A stretch of 64,000 nucleotides of DNA, from contig DS999405.1 of assembly GCA_000158155.1 (NCBI GenBank), positions 257,811 to 321,810 of the forward strand, read 5' to 3'. The DNA comes from a gamma proteobacterium NOR5-3. Its GTDB lineage: Bacteria > Pseudomonadota > Gammaproteobacteria > Pseudomonadales > Halieaceae. Positions 28,035-38,407 of the stretch are shown one piece after another. The notes under the pieces were generated by a model. That model saw only the letters and a list, made by a program, of their open reading frames with translations. It ran no database searches and was not told the origin of the DNA. The first letter of the stretch is position 1, and each line of letters starts with the position of its first letter. A program made the position numbers and the translations under genes.

Positions 28035-31000
28035 ATGCTTGTGATTCCCGGCGCATCGGCCCTGTCACCGTTTCGGCAGCAAGCGCTGGAGCAGCGTTTA
28101 CGGGAACGGTGGCCAAATGTCTCGGTGCTTCGCAGCGGTTTTCTGCATGTTGTGGACAGCGAACCGCTGTTGGCTGAGCAACATGCGCGCTTGTCCGGCC
28201 TTCTCGCTCAGGCAGCGACTGATGATTTTTGCAGCGTCGAGTCGCTGGAGCGCGGGCGTTGGCTGTTCGTGATGCCACGCCCGGGCACGATCTCTCCCTG
28301 GTCGAGTAAGGCGACAGACATCGTCCGTGGCTGTGGCTTTGATGCCGTGCAGCGTGTCGAGAGGATCTGTGCTTATGAGCTTGAGGGCGTGGAGCCCGGC
28401 ACCGCGCAGTGGCAGAAGCTGTCTTTGGTGCTCCACGATCGCATGGTCGAAGCGACCACGGACAGCCTTGATGGTTTACAGAGTTTGTTCTCACACCTGT
28501 CTCCCGCTCAAAGCCAGTCTATAGACGTGCTCGGTGAGGGGCGTGAGGCGCTGGAAAAAGCCAATAGCGAGCTCGGCCTGGCGCTTGCGCCCGACGAGAT
28601 CGAGTACCTTTGTGAGAGCTTTCGCGCTTTGGGCCGCAACCCCCGGGACGTCGAGCTCATGATGTTCGCACAGGCTAATTCTGAACATTGCCGTCACAAG
28701 ATTTTTAACGCCAGTTGGACCATTGATGGCGACGAGCAGGCCAAGAGCCTGTTTGCGATGATTCGCAACACCTATGCGCATGCACCCCAAGGGGTGCTGT
28801 CAGCCTACTCGGACAACGCTGCGGTCGTGGCGGGACACGAGGCGAGTCGTTTTGCACCTTTGGGTGACTCCCGGGAGTACAGCGCCCGACCGCAGCCGGT
28901 ACACCTGTTAATGAAAGTGGAAACGCATAACCATCCTACGGCTATCGCGCCCTTTCCCGGTGCCGGTACCGGCGTAGGTGGTGAGATCCGGGACGAAGGG
29001 GCGGTGGGTCGTGGGTCTAAGCCCAAGGCGGGACTGACGGGCTTTAGCGTGTCCAACCTGCGTATTCCCCAGCTCCCACAGCCTTGGGAGATCGACAATG
29101 GCAAGCCGGATCGCATCGCTTCTGCTCTGGATATCATGCTCGAGGCGCCCATTGGCGGAGCCGCGTTTAACAATGAATTCGGTCGTCCCAATATCTGCGG
29201 TTATTTTCGCAGCTATGAGCAGCATGTGCCGGATGCGCCCGAGGGTTTGTCACTGCGGGGCTATCACAAGCCGATCATGATTGCCGGCGGCTTTGGAAAC
29301 ATTGCGCCGGAGCATGTCGATAAACCCGAGTTTGCGCCCGGTGCCGCGTTAGTAGTGCTGGGTGGTCCTGCGATGCTTATCGGCCTGGGCGGCGGAGCGG
29401 CCTCCAGTATGGCGAGCGCCGACGGTCAGGAGTCTCTGGATTTTGCGTCCGTGCAGCGTCAAAACCCGGAGATGGAGCGCCGGTGTCAGGAGGTGATCGA
29501 CCGCTGCTGGCAGCTGGGTGATCAGAATCCTATTGCGTTTATCCATGATGTGGGCGCTGGCGGGCTCTCCAATGCCCTTCCGGAATTGGTGAAGGATGGC
29601 GGTTGCGGCGGACTTTTTTCGCTGCGCGACGTGCCCTGTGATGATCCGGGCATGTCCCCCCTGGAGATCTGGTGTAACGAGAGTCAGGAACGTTACGTAC
29701 TGGCAGTGGCCCCGGAGCAATTGCCGCAGTTTATGGCGATTTGCCAGCGTGAGCGCTGTCCCGTTGCCGTTGTGGGTGAGGCCATCGCAGACAGGCAAAT
29801 TGCCGTGAGCGATGCGCATTTTGGTGACAAGCCCGTGGACATGCCCATGTCGGTGCTGTTTGGTAAGCCGCCGAAGATGCACCGTGAGGATCGCCGCCTG
29901 GCGGCGCCTGCGCAACCTTTAGTCAGTGCGCCTGCGGTGGAAGAAGCGCTGCAGCGGGTTCTCGGTCTGCCGACGGTGGCGAGTAAGCGTTTCCTGATTA
30001 CTATCGGCGATCGAACGGTGACGGGACTGGTAGCCCGGGATCAGATGGTGGGTCCGTGGCAAGTGCCGGTGGCGGATTGCGCGGTTTCTCTGGTGAGCTA
30101 TGACTCTGATCAGGGCGAGGCTATGGCCATGGGTGAGCGTACGCCTATTGCCCTGCTCAATAGCGCGGCGTCGGCGAGAATGGCGGTGACCGAGGCGATT
30201 ACCAATATCTGCGCGGCGCCGGTAGCACGCATGTGCGATATCCGACTTTCGGCAAACTGGATGTGTGCTGCAGACACGCCGGGGGAGGGCGCCGCACTGT
30301 TTGACGCGGTGCAGGCCATTGGTGAAGAGCTTTGCCCGGCTCTGGGGATCGCAATTCCCGTGGGTAAGGACTCTATGTCCATGCAAACGCGCTGGGCAAA
30401 AGACGGTAAGACACAAACCGTGACGGCGCCCATGTCTCTGGTGGTATCAGCTTTCGCACCGGTCGGTGATACCGCGCAAACGCTCACGCCGATGCTCAGC
30501 ACCGAGCCTGATCTGACGTTGATGCTGATTGATCTCGGTCGCGGCAAGGACCGTCTTGGCGCGTCAGCTTTCGCGCAGGTGTATGGCGAACTGGGTGCTG
30601 AGCCGGCAGACCTGGACAGTCCGGCAGATTTGAAAGCGCTTTTTGACCTGTTGCTCTGGGGTAAGGAGCGTGGTGATGTATTTGCCTACCACGATCGCTC
30701 TGACGGTGGGCTTATCGTTAGCTTGCTGGAAATGGCTTTTGCGGGCCGTTGCGGTCTTGAGATTGTGTTGCCCGAGGACCGTGATGCATTAGCGATGTTG
30801 TTCACCGAAGAGCCGGGTGTCGTGCTGCAGCTGCCAAAATCGCAGTTGGCCGATTGGTCTGCGCAGGCGCAGCGACTGGGTATTGCCGCGTGTTTGCAGG
30901 TGCTCGGTCACGCCCGCGCTGATGAGCAGGTTCGGGTTTGGTCCGGCAGTGAGTTGCTCATCGATACCATGCGCGGGGCCCTGGAAGAACGTTGGAGTCA

Positions 31001-31925
31001 GTGCAGTCATGCGCTTGCGCGCCTGCGCGACAACCCTGAGTGCGCTGACGAGGAGTTTGCGCGAATCAGTGCCCCGGATCCGGGTCTGTCTACTCATCTG
31101 AGTTTTGATATTGATGAGGACATTGTCGGCCCCATGATTAATAGGGGCGCCCGGCCGCGGGTTGCGGTGCTTCGAGAGCAAGGTGTGAATGGCCAGGTGG
31201 AGATGGCTGCGGCCTTTGATCGCGCGGGATTTACTGCCGTTGATGTAACGATGAGTGATCTTGTTGCGGCTGATGTGGGTCTTGCGGATTTTCACGGCCT
31301 GGTAGCCTGCGGCGGCTTTTCTTTTGGCGACGTCCTTGGCGCGGGGGAGGGCTGGGCAAAATCCATCCTGTTCAACCCGCGCTTGCGGGACAGCTTTAGT
31401 GAATTCTTTATGCAACCCGACAGCTTCGCGCTGGGGGTCTGTAACGGTTGCCAGATGCTGTCTGTGCTTCGTGAGTTGATTCCCGGCAGCGAGCACTGGC
31501 CGTGGTTCCGTCGAAATCGCTCTGAACAGTTCGAAGCGAGACTCTCCATGGTCGAGATCGGACAGTCGCCCTCGGTTTTTCTTGATGGCATGGCCGGGTC
31601 TCGCCTGCCCATTGCCGTGGCGCACGGCGAAGGACGCGCCGTTTTTGCCGATGCCGCCGCCCAGCAGCGCTGCGAAGCCGCGCAACTGGTAGGCTTGCGC
31701 TACATTGAGAACAGTGGGGAGATTGCTCATAGATACCCGGCTAATCCTAATGGCTCCCCCGGTGGGATCACCGGCGTGTGTAGCGAAAGCGGCAGGGTCA
31801 CAATTATGATGCCCCACCCGGAGCGAGTGATTCGCCGGCGTCAGTTCTCCTGGGCGCCCGATGATATGGCCGATGATTCGCCCTGGTTACGCCTTTTTCA
31901 GAACGCACGGAAGCACATGGGCTGA
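28035..31925 (+). CDS. purL: Phosphoribosylformylglycinamidine synthase (large fused form)
   Basis: Fourth step of purine synthesis: FGAR + glutamine + ATP to FGAM (1296 aa, fused gammaproteobacterial type). Order: N-terminal domain, linker, two AIRS-like halves ([45 protein letters not shown]), then the C-terminal glutaminase ([21 protein letters not shown]; nucleophile in [10 protein letters not shown]; catalytic His in MMPHPERV). TACAAT at 27996-28001 is a likely -10. A 342-codon antisense reading frame near the 3' end is a codon-bias shadow. Confidence 0.97.
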   Translation: MLVIPGASALSPFRQQALEQRLRERWPNVSVLRSGFLHVVDSEPLLAEQHARLSGLLAQAATDDFCSVESLERGRWLFVMPRPGTISPWSSKATDIVRGCGFDAVQRVERICAYELEGVEPGTAQWQKLSLVLHDRMVEATTDSLDGLQSLFSHLSPAQSQSIDVLGEGREALEKANSELGLALAPDEIEYLCESFRALGRNPRDVELMMFAQANSEHCRHKIFNASWTIDGDEQAKSLFAMIRNTYAHAPQGVLSAYSDNAAVVAGHEASRFAPLGDSREYSARPQPVHLLMKVETHNHPTAIAPFPGAGTGVGGEIRDEGAVGRGSKPKAGLTGFSVSNLRIPQLPQPWEIDNGKPDRIASALDIMLEAPIGGAAFNNEFGRPNICGYFRSYEQHVPDAPEGLSLRGYHKPIMIAGGFGNIAPEHVDKPEFAPGAALVVLGGPAMLIGLGGGAASSMASADGQESLDFASVQRQNPEMERRCQEVIDRCWQLGDQNPIAFIHDVGAGGLSNALPELVKDGGCGGLFSLRDVPCDDPGMSPLEIWCNESQERYVLAVAPEQLPQFMAICQRERCPVAVVGEAIADRQIAVSDAHFGDKPVDMPMSVLFGKPPKMHREDRRLAAPAQPLVSAPAVEEALQRVLGLPTVASKRFLITIGDRTVTGLVARDQMVGPWQVPVADCAVSLVSYDSDQGEAMAMGERTPIALLNSAASARMAVTEAITNICAAPVARMCDIRLSANWMCAADTPGEGAALFDAVQAIGEELCPALGIAIPVGKDSMSMQTRWAKDGKTQTVTAPMSLVVSAFAPVGDTAQTLTPMLSTEPDLTLMLIDLGRGKDRLGASAFAQVYGELGAEPADLDSPADLKALFDLLLWGKERGDVFAYHDRSDGGLIVSLLEMAFAGRCGLEIVLPEDRDALAMLFTEEPGVVLQLPKSQLADWSAQAQRLGIAACLQVLGHARADEQVRVWSGSELLIDTMRGALEERWSQCSHALARLRDNPECADEEFARISAPDPGLSTHLSFDIDEDIVGPMINRGARPRVAVLREQGVNGQVEMAAAFDRAGFTAVDVTMSDLVAADVGLADFHGLVACGGFSFGDVLGAGEGWAKSILFNPRLRDSFSEFFMQPDSFALGVCNGCQMLSVLRELIPGSEHWPWFRRNRSEQFEARLSMVEIGQSPSVFLDGMAGSRLPIAVAHGEGRAVFADAAAQQRCEAAQLVGLRYIENSGEIAHRYPANPNGSPGGITGVCSESGRVTIMMPHPERVIRRRQFSWAPDDMADDSPWLRLFQNARKHMG

Positions 31926-31977
31926 ATCATACCCGTTGGGGTGCGGCCGGGGGTGGTGCCAGCTCGATGCGCAGCCC

Positions 31978-32005
31978 TTGAGCCTCAGCGGTCAGCGTCT
32001 ATAAT
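31978..32005 (+). promoter_or_regulatory. Putative promoter of secDF
   Basis: TTGAGC (31978-31983), 16-bp spacer and perfect TATAAT (32000-32005), about 80 bp before secD. Confidence 0.55.
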
Positions 32006-32084
32006 GCGCCACCTTCATTCTCGGGTGTTCTGCGCTCAAACGGCGTTCGTTTGATGCCGCTCCCCCATTACTGCAGACCATGGC

Positions 32085-33980
32085 ATGCTCAATCGTTATC
32101 CAATTTGGAAATATCTGATCGTTTTGATCGTTGTGCTCGGTGGCGCGCTCTATGCGGCACCGAATCTTTATGCGCCGGATCCTGCGCTGCAAGTGGCAGG
32201 CGAAAGCAGCGGAACGCTTATTGACGAGCGCCTTCTGACTCGGGCCACCAATGCCCTCTCAGAGGCGGGAATAGATCACTTTGGCGAAGAACTTGAGCCT
32301 TCCGGGCGCAGTGCACTCATTCGACTCAAAGACCAGGACGTGCAGCTGCGCGCTCAGGCCGTGGTGTCTCGAGCGCTCGGTGACGGTTACATCATTGCTC
32401 TGAATCTTGCTGAGACGACGCCTCCGTGGCTTACGGGCCTTGGCGGACAGCCCATGAAGCTCGGACTGGATCTTTCCGGTGGCGTGCACTTCAAACTGGA
32501 GGTGGATACGGTCGCGGCGGTTGAGCGTCGCATGGAATATTACCTGAACGCCACCAAGCGCGCCCTGCGCGAAGAGCGCGTTCGCGGCTTTGTCGGCCTT
32601 GATGGGGATCGCGCCGTGGTGGGCCGTTTTGCGACTGAGGACCTTCGTGAGCAGGCTCGCAGTCTCATAGGTGATGCTTTTCCCGAACTCTTGCTTGACC
32701 GCGTGGATGAAGAAGACGAATTCATGATCTACGCGCGCATGACTGATCAGACTGTCGATGAGATTATCGATTACTCGGTCAGTCAGAACCTCACGACCTT
32801 GCGCAATCGTGTGAACGAACTGGGCGTGTCGGAGCCTCTGGTTCAGCGCCAGGGGCGGAATCGCATTGTGGTGGAGCTCCCGGGCATTCAGGACACGGCA
32901 GAGGCCAAGCGAATTCTTGGCAAGGTCGCTAACCTGGAGTTTCGTTTGGTTGCCAACGCAGACGCCCCCGCGGCAGAGCGACAGCGTTTTGAATACCGCA
33001 GTGCGGATCGTCAGGGTATGACGGAGTATCTTGAGCGGGACATCATCATCACCGGTGAACGCGTATCCAATGCACAGGCCAGTTTTGATCAAAACGGCAT
33101 GCCTAACGTGCAAATCAGTCTGGACAGCGAGGGTGGCTCACTGATGTCCCGGGCCACGCGCAACAACGTGAAGCGGCGCATGGGTGTACTGTTTATCGAA
33201 CGCAAGTACCGCACCCGCTACGAGAAGGACGAGAGCGGTCAGGAAGTCGCGATCAAGGTTCCCTATGACGAAAAGACGCTCCTTACGGCACCGGTGATTC
33301 AAAGTGCCCTGGGTGCGCAGTTTCAGATTACCGGGCTGGACAATCCTCTTGAATCGTCGGAGCTGGCTTTGATGCTTCGCGCCGGCGCCCTTGCCGCGCC
33401 CATCACTTTTGTGGAAGAGCGCACCGTGGGACCGTCTCTGGGTGCTGAGAATATTCGTCTGGGGGTGAAGTCCGTGCAGTACGGTTTGGCACTGGTGGTG
33501 TTGTTCATGGTGATTTATTACCGTGTATTCGGGCTGTGCGCTGTTACAGCGCTGACGGCAAACCTCGTGCTGCTGGTAGCGATTATGTCGCTCCTGGGCG
33601 CAACGCTGACCCTGCCCGGTATCGCCGGTATCGTGCTCACCGTCGGTATGGCGGTGGACGCCAACGTACTGATTTTCTCGAGAATTCGAGAAGAGCTCGG
33701 TAATGGTTTGTCGCCGCAGATGGCGATTCACTCCGGATTCGAGCGAGCAGTAGCGACCATTCTTGATGCCAACATTACGACCCTCATCGTTGCTGTCATT
33801 CTTTACGCCGTGGGTACCGGCCCGGTGAAGGGTTTCGCTGTGACGCTGTCAGTCGGCATCATCACCTCCATGTTCACAGCCATCATGGGCACCCGTTCTC
33901 TGGTGAATTTGATCTACGGGGGGCGCCGGGTGAAAACACTGTCTATCGGCAGCATACCCAAGGCGGGAGAAGCAGCATGA
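32085..33980 (+). CDS. secD: Protein translocase subunit SecD
   Basis: 631 aa. With SecF it uses the proton gradient to pull proteins through SecYEG. TM1 near residues 8-26, a large periplasmic P1 domain (GLDLSGGVHFKLEVD), then five C-terminal TM helices with GIAGIVLTVGMAVDANVLIFSRIREEL, the RND-like proton-relay motif. The usual yajC, tgt and queA neighbours are not upstream; purL is. secF overlaps by 4 bp. Confidence 0.96.
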   Translation: MLNRYPIWKYLIVLIVVLGGALYAAPNLYAPDPALQVAGESSGTLIDERLLTRATNALSEAGIDHFGEELEPSGRSALIRLKDQDVQLRAQAVVSRALGDGYIIALNLAETTPPWLTGLGGQPMKLGLDLSGGVHFKLEVDTVAAVERRMEYYLNATKRALREERVRGFVGLDGDRAVVGRFATEDLREQARSLIGDAFPELLLDRVDEEDEFMIYARMTDQTVDEIIDYSVSQNLTTLRNRVNELGVSEPLVQRQGRNRIVVELPGIQDTAEAKRILGKVANLEFRLVANADAPAAERQRFEYRSADRQGMTEYLERDIIITGERVSNAQASFDQNGMPNVQISLDSEGGSLMSRATRNNVKRRMGVLFIERKYRTRYEKDESGQEVAIKVPYDEKTLLTAPVIQSALGAQFQITGLDNPLESSELALMLRAGALAAPITFVEERTVGPSLGAENIRLGVKSVQYGLALVVLFMVIYYRVFGLCAVTALTANLVLLVAIMSLLGATLTLPGIAGIVLTVGMAVDANVLIFSRIREELGNGLSPQMAIHSGFERAVATILDANITTLIVAVILYAVGTGPVKGFAVTLSVGIITSMFTAIMGTRSLVNLIYGGRRVKTLSIGSIPKAGEAA

Positions 33981-34891
33981 AAACTATCAACTTCATGGGA
34001 AAACGCCGCGTCGCCGCTGTGTTTTCGGCGCTTCTTATAGTGACGGCCCTCGGGTCTTTGGTATTTAAACAGCTTAACTGGGGGCTGGATTTTACCGGTG
34101 GCACGCTGGTTGAAGTTCACTATCAGGAGTCCGCTGATCTCAATGAGATCCGCAGCACGCTGGCCGACTCAGGCTATGCCGGCGCAATTGTGGTGAGCTT
34201 TGGAACGGACCGGGATGTACTGATTCGCCTGCCCGATGGCTATTCCGATGCCCAGGGCACCGAGATGCTACAAACCCTCCAGGCATCATCCGGAGTGGGT
34301 GTGGAATTGCGGCGTATCGAGTTTGTGGGCCCCCAGGTGGGGGACGAGCTGAGAGAGCAGGGCGGTTTGGCTATGCTCCTGGCGCTGGGACTGGTGATGC
34401 TCTACATCGCCTTTCGCTTCCAGTTCAAGTTTGCCGTGGGCGCGGTGGTTGCTTTGATCCACGACGTGATCGTCACCCTGGGCTTCTTTTCTATCAGCGG
34501 TTTGGAATTTGATCTTACCGTGCTTGCCGCCTTACTCGCGGTGATTGGCTACTCTTTGAATGACACGATTGTTGTGTCAGATCGTATTCGCGAGAACTTT
34601 CGCAAGCTGCGCCGGGCAGATCCGCTGGAAATCGTGAACATCTCCCTGAGCGAGACCCTGGGGCGAACGCTGGTGACGTCATTGACCACTTTGCTGGTGT
34701 TGTTGGCCCTGGCGCTGTATGGCGGAGAAATGATTTTTGGCTTTGCTGTGGCACTGCTCGTCGGTGTGGTAATAGGTACCTACTCGTCAATCTACGTGGC
34801 GTCCAACGTGCTGCTGAGCATGGGTGTCAGCAAAGAAGATCTTATGATTCCTATTAAAGAAGGCGCCGAACAGGACGACTTAATGCCCTGA
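33977..34891 (+). CDS. secF: Protein translocase subunit SecF
   Basis: 304 aa with six TM helices. N-terminal GLDFTGGTLVEV after TM1, and VIGYSLNDTIVVSDRIREN, the SecF signature in TM4. It overlaps secD by 4 bp (ATGA), so the two are made in fixed ratio as one complex. It converges with suhB. Confidence 0.96.
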   Translation: MKTINFMGKRRVAAVFSALLIVTALGSLVFKQLNWGLDFTGGTLVEVHYQESADLNEIRSTLADSGYAGAIVVSFGTDRDVLIRLPDGYSDAQGTEMLQTLQASSGVGVELRRIEFVGPQVGDELREQGGLAMLLALGLVMLYIAFRFQFKFAVGAVVALIHDVIVTLGFFSISGLEFDLTVLAALLAVIGYSLNDTIVVSDRIRENFRKLRRADPLEIVNISLSETLGRTLVTSLTTLLVLLALALYGGEMIFGFAVALLVGVVIGTYSSIYVASNVLLSMGVSKEDLMIPIKEGAEQDDLMP

Positions 34892-34966
34892 CCCGGCGTC
34901 GGGTTCCGGTACATCCAGCATCATAATCTGTGTGCCAGCAATGTACCTGTTTGCCGGCTGCGCTGT

Positions 34967-35761
34967 TTAGCCGCGCAGGGATTTGGTGGCTTGCAGCACG
35001 GCCTTAAAGCACTTGGGGTTGCCGCAGACGATATCCCCGCTGTCCAGGAAGTTCTCTGCGCCATCAAAGTCTGCGACGAGACCACCGGCTTCGCGAACCA
35101 ATAAAGCGCCTGCCGCCATATCCCATACAGACAGGCCTTTTTCCCAAAACGCATCCAGACGCCCTGCGGCTACATAGGCAAGGTCCAGCGATGCGGCTCC
35201 TGCGCGACGGATACCGGCGCATTGTCCGGCGAGTACCGCGAGGCTCTCGGCATAAGCTGGAAGCCGATCGTCGTGATGTCCCTTGAAAGGAATGCCCGTT
35301 CCCAGGAGCGCGCCGTCCAGCGACGCCAGCTTGCTGACGCGAATCCTGTGCCCATTCAGCTGTGCCCCGCGTCCCCGGGAGGCGGTGAATTCTTCGCGGC
35401 GCACGGGGTCGACAATAACGGCGTGTTCCAGGCGACCCTGATAAATGCAGCCGATAGAGACGGCGTAATGGGGGATGCCCCTGATGAAGTTGGTCGTCCC
35501 ATCCAGCGGGTCGATTACCCACACATAGTCGGCGTCTGCCGGGCCGGTTCTGCCGGACTCTTCGCCCAAAAAAGCGTGATCCGGGTAGGCGCGCTGGAGT
35601 TGGCGAATAATCTCCTGTTCTGCAAGTTCATCGACATCCGATACAAAATCATTGGCGCTTTTCTTGCGCACGCCAATGCGCTCGAGGTCATCAGATGCGC
35701 GCACTATGAGCTCCCCGGCTTTGCGCGCCGCGCGTAGTGCGATGTTCGTCATCGGTTCCAT
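34967..35761 (-). CDS. suhB: Inositol-1-monophosphatase family protein SuhB
   Basis: 264 aa, Mg2+-dependent phosphatase; in E. coli SuhB also joins the rRNA antitermination complex. Metal motifs: GEESG (Glu), DPLDGTTNFIRG, and the C-terminal WDMAAGALLVREAGG. I chose ATG 35761 (MEPMTNIALRAARKAG), which matches the family N-terminus and follows AGGT; the frame is open eight codons further. It is divergent from trmJ, the order seen in Pseudomonas. Confidence 0.93.
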   Translation of the reverse strand: MEPMTNIALRAARKAGELIVRASDDLERIGVRKKSANDFVSDVDELAEQEIIRQLQRAYPDHAFLGEESGRTGPADADYVWVIDPLDGTTNFIRGIPHYAVSIGCIYQGRLEHAVIVDPVRREEFTASRGRGAQLNGHRIRVSKLASLDGALLGTGIPFKGHHDDRLPAYAESLAVLAGQCAGIRRAGAASLDLAYVAAGRLDAFWEKGLSVWDMAAGALLVREAGGLVADFDGAENFLDSGDIVCGNPKCFKAVLQATKSLRG

Positions 35762-35877
35762 GAAATAAGACCTGCAGGCAGACATTAAAAAGGCGCGCGA
35801 GTATATCAGAGGACCGGGGTTTGCTGCGCACTGCTTTGTTACAATACGCCCCCTCTCTTCAGATTCCAGATTAGCTC

Positions 35878-36642
35878 ATGAATGCCGACCATATTCGGAT
35901 TGTACTTGTCGAGCCCAGTCACCCGGGCAATATCGGTGCCGTCGCGCGAGCGATGAAAACCATGGGTCTGAGTAGACTGGTGCTGGTTGCGCCGGAGCAG
36001 TTTCCCGATCAGCAGGCAACCTGGCGAGCTGTCTGGGCCAACGATGTGCTGGAGTCTGCAACGGTGGTGGCAACTTTGGATGAGGCGATTGCTGATTGTG
36101 GCTTTGTGGTGGGCACCTGTGCCCGGGACCGGCGTTTGCCCTGGCCGGTGCTGGACCCGCGCCGGGCGGCCTCAGAGATGGCCGCAAAGTCCCGGCAGGG
36201 GGAAGTGGCTATATTGTTTGGCCGGGAGGACAACGGCTTGTCCAACGACGAGCTCATGCGCTGTAACCTGCATTTAGCCATTCCTACCAGTGAAGCTTAC
36301 AACTCCCTGAATCTGGCCATGGCGGTACAAATCGTCTGCTACGAGCTGCATATGCTGGTAGTCGAAAGCAGTTTGCCAACGCAAAGCAACGCGCAATGGG
36401 ACGAGCCGCTGGCGACCCAGGAGAATATCGAGCGATTTTATGTGCATCTGGAGGAGACCATGAGTCAGATAGGGTTCCTCAACCCTGCGGCACCCCGGCA
36501 ACTCATGCCCCGTCTGCGGCGCCTGTATAACCGGCTCGGTATGGACGAGATGGAACTCAATATCTTGCGCGGCATCCTCACCGAGACCCAGAAACGCTGC
36601 GATCCCGTGGACTGGAGCGAGCAAAATGGAGGCAAGTCCTGA
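35878..36642 (+). CDS. trmJ: tRNA (cytidine/uridine-2'-O-)-methyltransferase TrmJ
   Basis: 254 aa SPOUT enzyme that methylates the ribose at position 32 of several tRNAs using SAM. Motifs: VEPSHPGNIGAVARAMKTMG at the start, GREDNGLSNDE and the knot segment IPTSEAYNSLNLAMAVQI. TACAAT at 35840-35845 is a likely -10. Its stop shares one base with the iscS start. Confidence 0.94.
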   Translation: MNADHIRIVLVEPSHPGNIGAVARAMKTMGLSRLVLVAPEQFPDQQATWRAVWANDVLESATVVATLDEAIADCGFVVGTCARDRRLPWPVLDPRRAASEMAAKSRQGEVAILFGREDNGLSNDELMRCNLHLAIPTSEAYNSLNLAMAVQIVCYELHMLVVESSLPTQSNAQWDEPLATQENIERFYVHLEETMSQIGFLNPAAPRQLMPRLRRLYNRLGMDEMELNILRGILTETQKRCDPVDWSEQNGGKS

Positions 36643-37808
36643 TGCCCATGCCCGTGTATTTCGATTACCTGTCCACTACCCCGGTGGACCCGGCGGTCGC
36701 TGAGGCGATGACCGGGTGTTTGACCATGCAGGGTACCTTTGGCAATCCTGCGTCTCGCTCTCACCGCTTTGGCTGGGAGGCGGAAATGGCCGTGGAGACC
36801 GCACGGCAGCAGGTCGCGTCCCTGATCAATGCGGATCTTCGGGAGATTGCCTGGACCTCCGGGGCTACCGAGTCAGACAACCTTGCGCTCAAAGGGGTGG
36901 TGGAGGCCGTGCGCACCGCAGGTAATACCGCACCACACATTGTGACCTCTGCCATCGAGCACAAGGCGGTGCTGGATACCTGCAAGCATCTTGAGACTCA
37001 GGGCGTTGCGGTGACGTATTTGCAGCCCGACGAACACGGCCTTATTCAGCCCGCCGCGGTAGGCGAGGCCCTGCAAAGCAACAGCTGCCTGGTGAGCGTC
37101 ATGCACGCCAACAACGAAATTGGCACGATTAACAACATTCGGGGGATTGCGGCGGTATGTCGCAGTGCCGGTGTGCCGCTGCACGTAGACGCTGCGCAGA
37201 CCGTGGGCAAGATCCCCCTGGATGTTCAGGCGTTGGATATTGACCTGTTGTCTATGTCGGCGCATAAGTTTTATGGTCCCAAGGGCATTGGGGCGCTTTA
37301 TCAGCGTCGCAGTCCCAAAGTCCCGGTGAGTGCGCAAATGCACGGAGGAGGGCATGAGCGTGGGCTGAGGGCTGGTACCCTGCCCACGCACCAGATCGTG
37401 GGCATGGGCGCCGCCGCTGCTATCGCTGAGGCGGCTCTCGAGCCTGAAGGAGCGCGTTTAATGGCCCTTCGGGAGCAGTTGTGGTCACTGGTGTCAGATA
37501 TCGACGGCCTGTCCATGAACGGCCATCTCGATCAGCGGCTGCCCGGGGCTTTGAACATCAGTGTGAGTGATGTTGAGGGCGAGGCCCTGCTGCTGTCACT
37601 GCCGGAGTTCGCCCTGTCTACCGGTTCAGCCTGCACGTCCGCAAGCATGGAGCCGTCTTACGTATTGCGGGCTCTGGGCCTGTCCGATGCTCTGGCTCAC
37701 AGTTCTTTGCGGGTCAGTCTCGGGCGTTTCACTGAGCAAAGTGACGTCTTGTTGTTCAGTGAGCGTCTCCACGAGGTGATTCCCCGTCTCAGACGGGATG
37801 CCGCCTGA
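36642..37808 (+). CDS. iscS: Cysteine desulfurase (IscS type)
   Basis: 388 aa, PLP enzyme that takes sulfur from cysteine for Fe-S clusters and tRNA thiolation. Begins MPVYFDYLSTTPVDPAV; PLP lysine in SMSAHKFYGPKG; the catalytic cysteine lies in STGSACTSASMEPSYVLRALG, the flexible-loop form of IscS, not SufS. GGAGG precedes the start, and ATG 36642 overlaps the trmJ stop (ATG 36648 is the alternative). In relatives iscR precedes and iscU-iscA-hscBA-fdx follow; here none is present and ndk comes next, so it probably serves tRNA modification or hands sulfur to partners coded elsewhere. Confidence 0.92.
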   Translation: MPMPVYFDYLSTTPVDPAVAEAMTGCLTMQGTFGNPASRSHRFGWEAEMAVETARQQVASLINADLREIAWTSGATESDNLALKGVVEAVRTAGNTAPHIVTSAIEHKAVLDTCKHLETQGVAVTYLQPDEHGLIQPAAVGEALQSNSCLVSVMHANNEIGTINNIRGIAAVCRSAGVPLHVDAAQTVGKIPLDVQALDIDLLSMSAHKFYGPKGIGALYQRRSPKVPVSAQMHGGGHERGLRAGTLPTHQIVGMGAAAAIAEAALEPEGARLMALREQLWSLVSDIDGLSMNGHLDQRLPGALNISVSDVEGEALLLSLPEFALSTGSACTSASMEPSYVLRALGLSDALAHSSLRVSLGRFTEQSDVLLFSERLHEVIPRLRRDAA

Positions 37809-37876
37809 GCAAATTTGCCCGATTCCTCAGTCACTTAAGGGCTGTGAAGTAGGGTGCTATAGCATCGTAAAGTCCG

Positions 37877-37882
37877 TATAAT
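37877..37882 (+). promoter_or_regulatory. Putative -10 element of ndk
   Basis: Perfect TATAAT about 90 bp before ndk, in the 164-bp gap after iscS. No convincing -35 is seen. Confidence 0.45.
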
Positions 37883-37972
37883 CCCGCGCACTTTTTCGCC
37901 GTTAGGAAATGTATTGCTTAATGCATCACCTAACGGTATCCGATAGATTTTTACTGGTTCTGGAGAACTCAC

Positions 37973-38401
37973 ATGGCGGTGGAACGCACCCTTTCTATTA
38001 TCAAGCCCGATGCAGTTGCTAAAAACCACATTGGCGAGATCTACGCGCGTTTTGAAGGCGCTGGTTTACGTATTGTCGCCGCAAAGATGCTGCGCCTGAG
38101 CGATGCGGTAGCCGGCGGTTTCTATGCTGAGCACCGGGAGCGTCCGTTTTTTCCGGCTCTCATCGAGTTTATGACCTCTGGCCCGGTAGTCGTTCAGGTG
38201 CTTGAAGGTGAAAACGCCGTTGCGACTAACCGTGACCTCATGGGCGCCACAAACCCTCAGGAAGCGGCTGCGGGCACTATTCGCGCGGACTTTGCCTCCT
38301 CGATCGACGCTAACGCCGTACACGGTTCCGACTCTACGACCTCAGCAGCGCGGGAAATCGCGTACTTCTTCGCGTCCAGCGAAGTCTGCGAGCGCGACTA
38401 G
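37973..38401 (+). CDS. ndk: Nucleoside diphosphate kinase
   Basis: 142 aa. Transfers the gamma-phosphate between nucleoside di- and triphosphates through a phosphohistidine. N-terminal [15 protein letters not shown], and active-site His in NAVHGSDS, the invariant NxxHGSD motif. CTGGAG lies before the ATG. First of the ndk-rlmN-pilF group. Confidence 0.97.
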   Translation: MAVERTLSIIKPDAVAKNHIGEIYARFEGAGLRIVAAKMLRLSDAVAGGFYAEHRERPFFPALIEFMTSGPVVVQVLEGENAVATNRDLMGATNPQEAAAGTIRADFASSIDANAVHGSDSTTSAAREIAYFFASSEVCERD

Positions 38402-38407
38402 GACACT

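Noticed and set aside
30789-31817. 342-codon open frame antisense to purL
   Set aside because: It lies wholly inside the conserved glutaminase part of purL, has no ribosome binding site and an unnatural composition; a shadow of GC-biased codons.
34892-34925. Hairpin ACCCG-GCGT-CGGGT after secF as a terminator
   Set aside because: The stem is only 5 bp and no T run follows.
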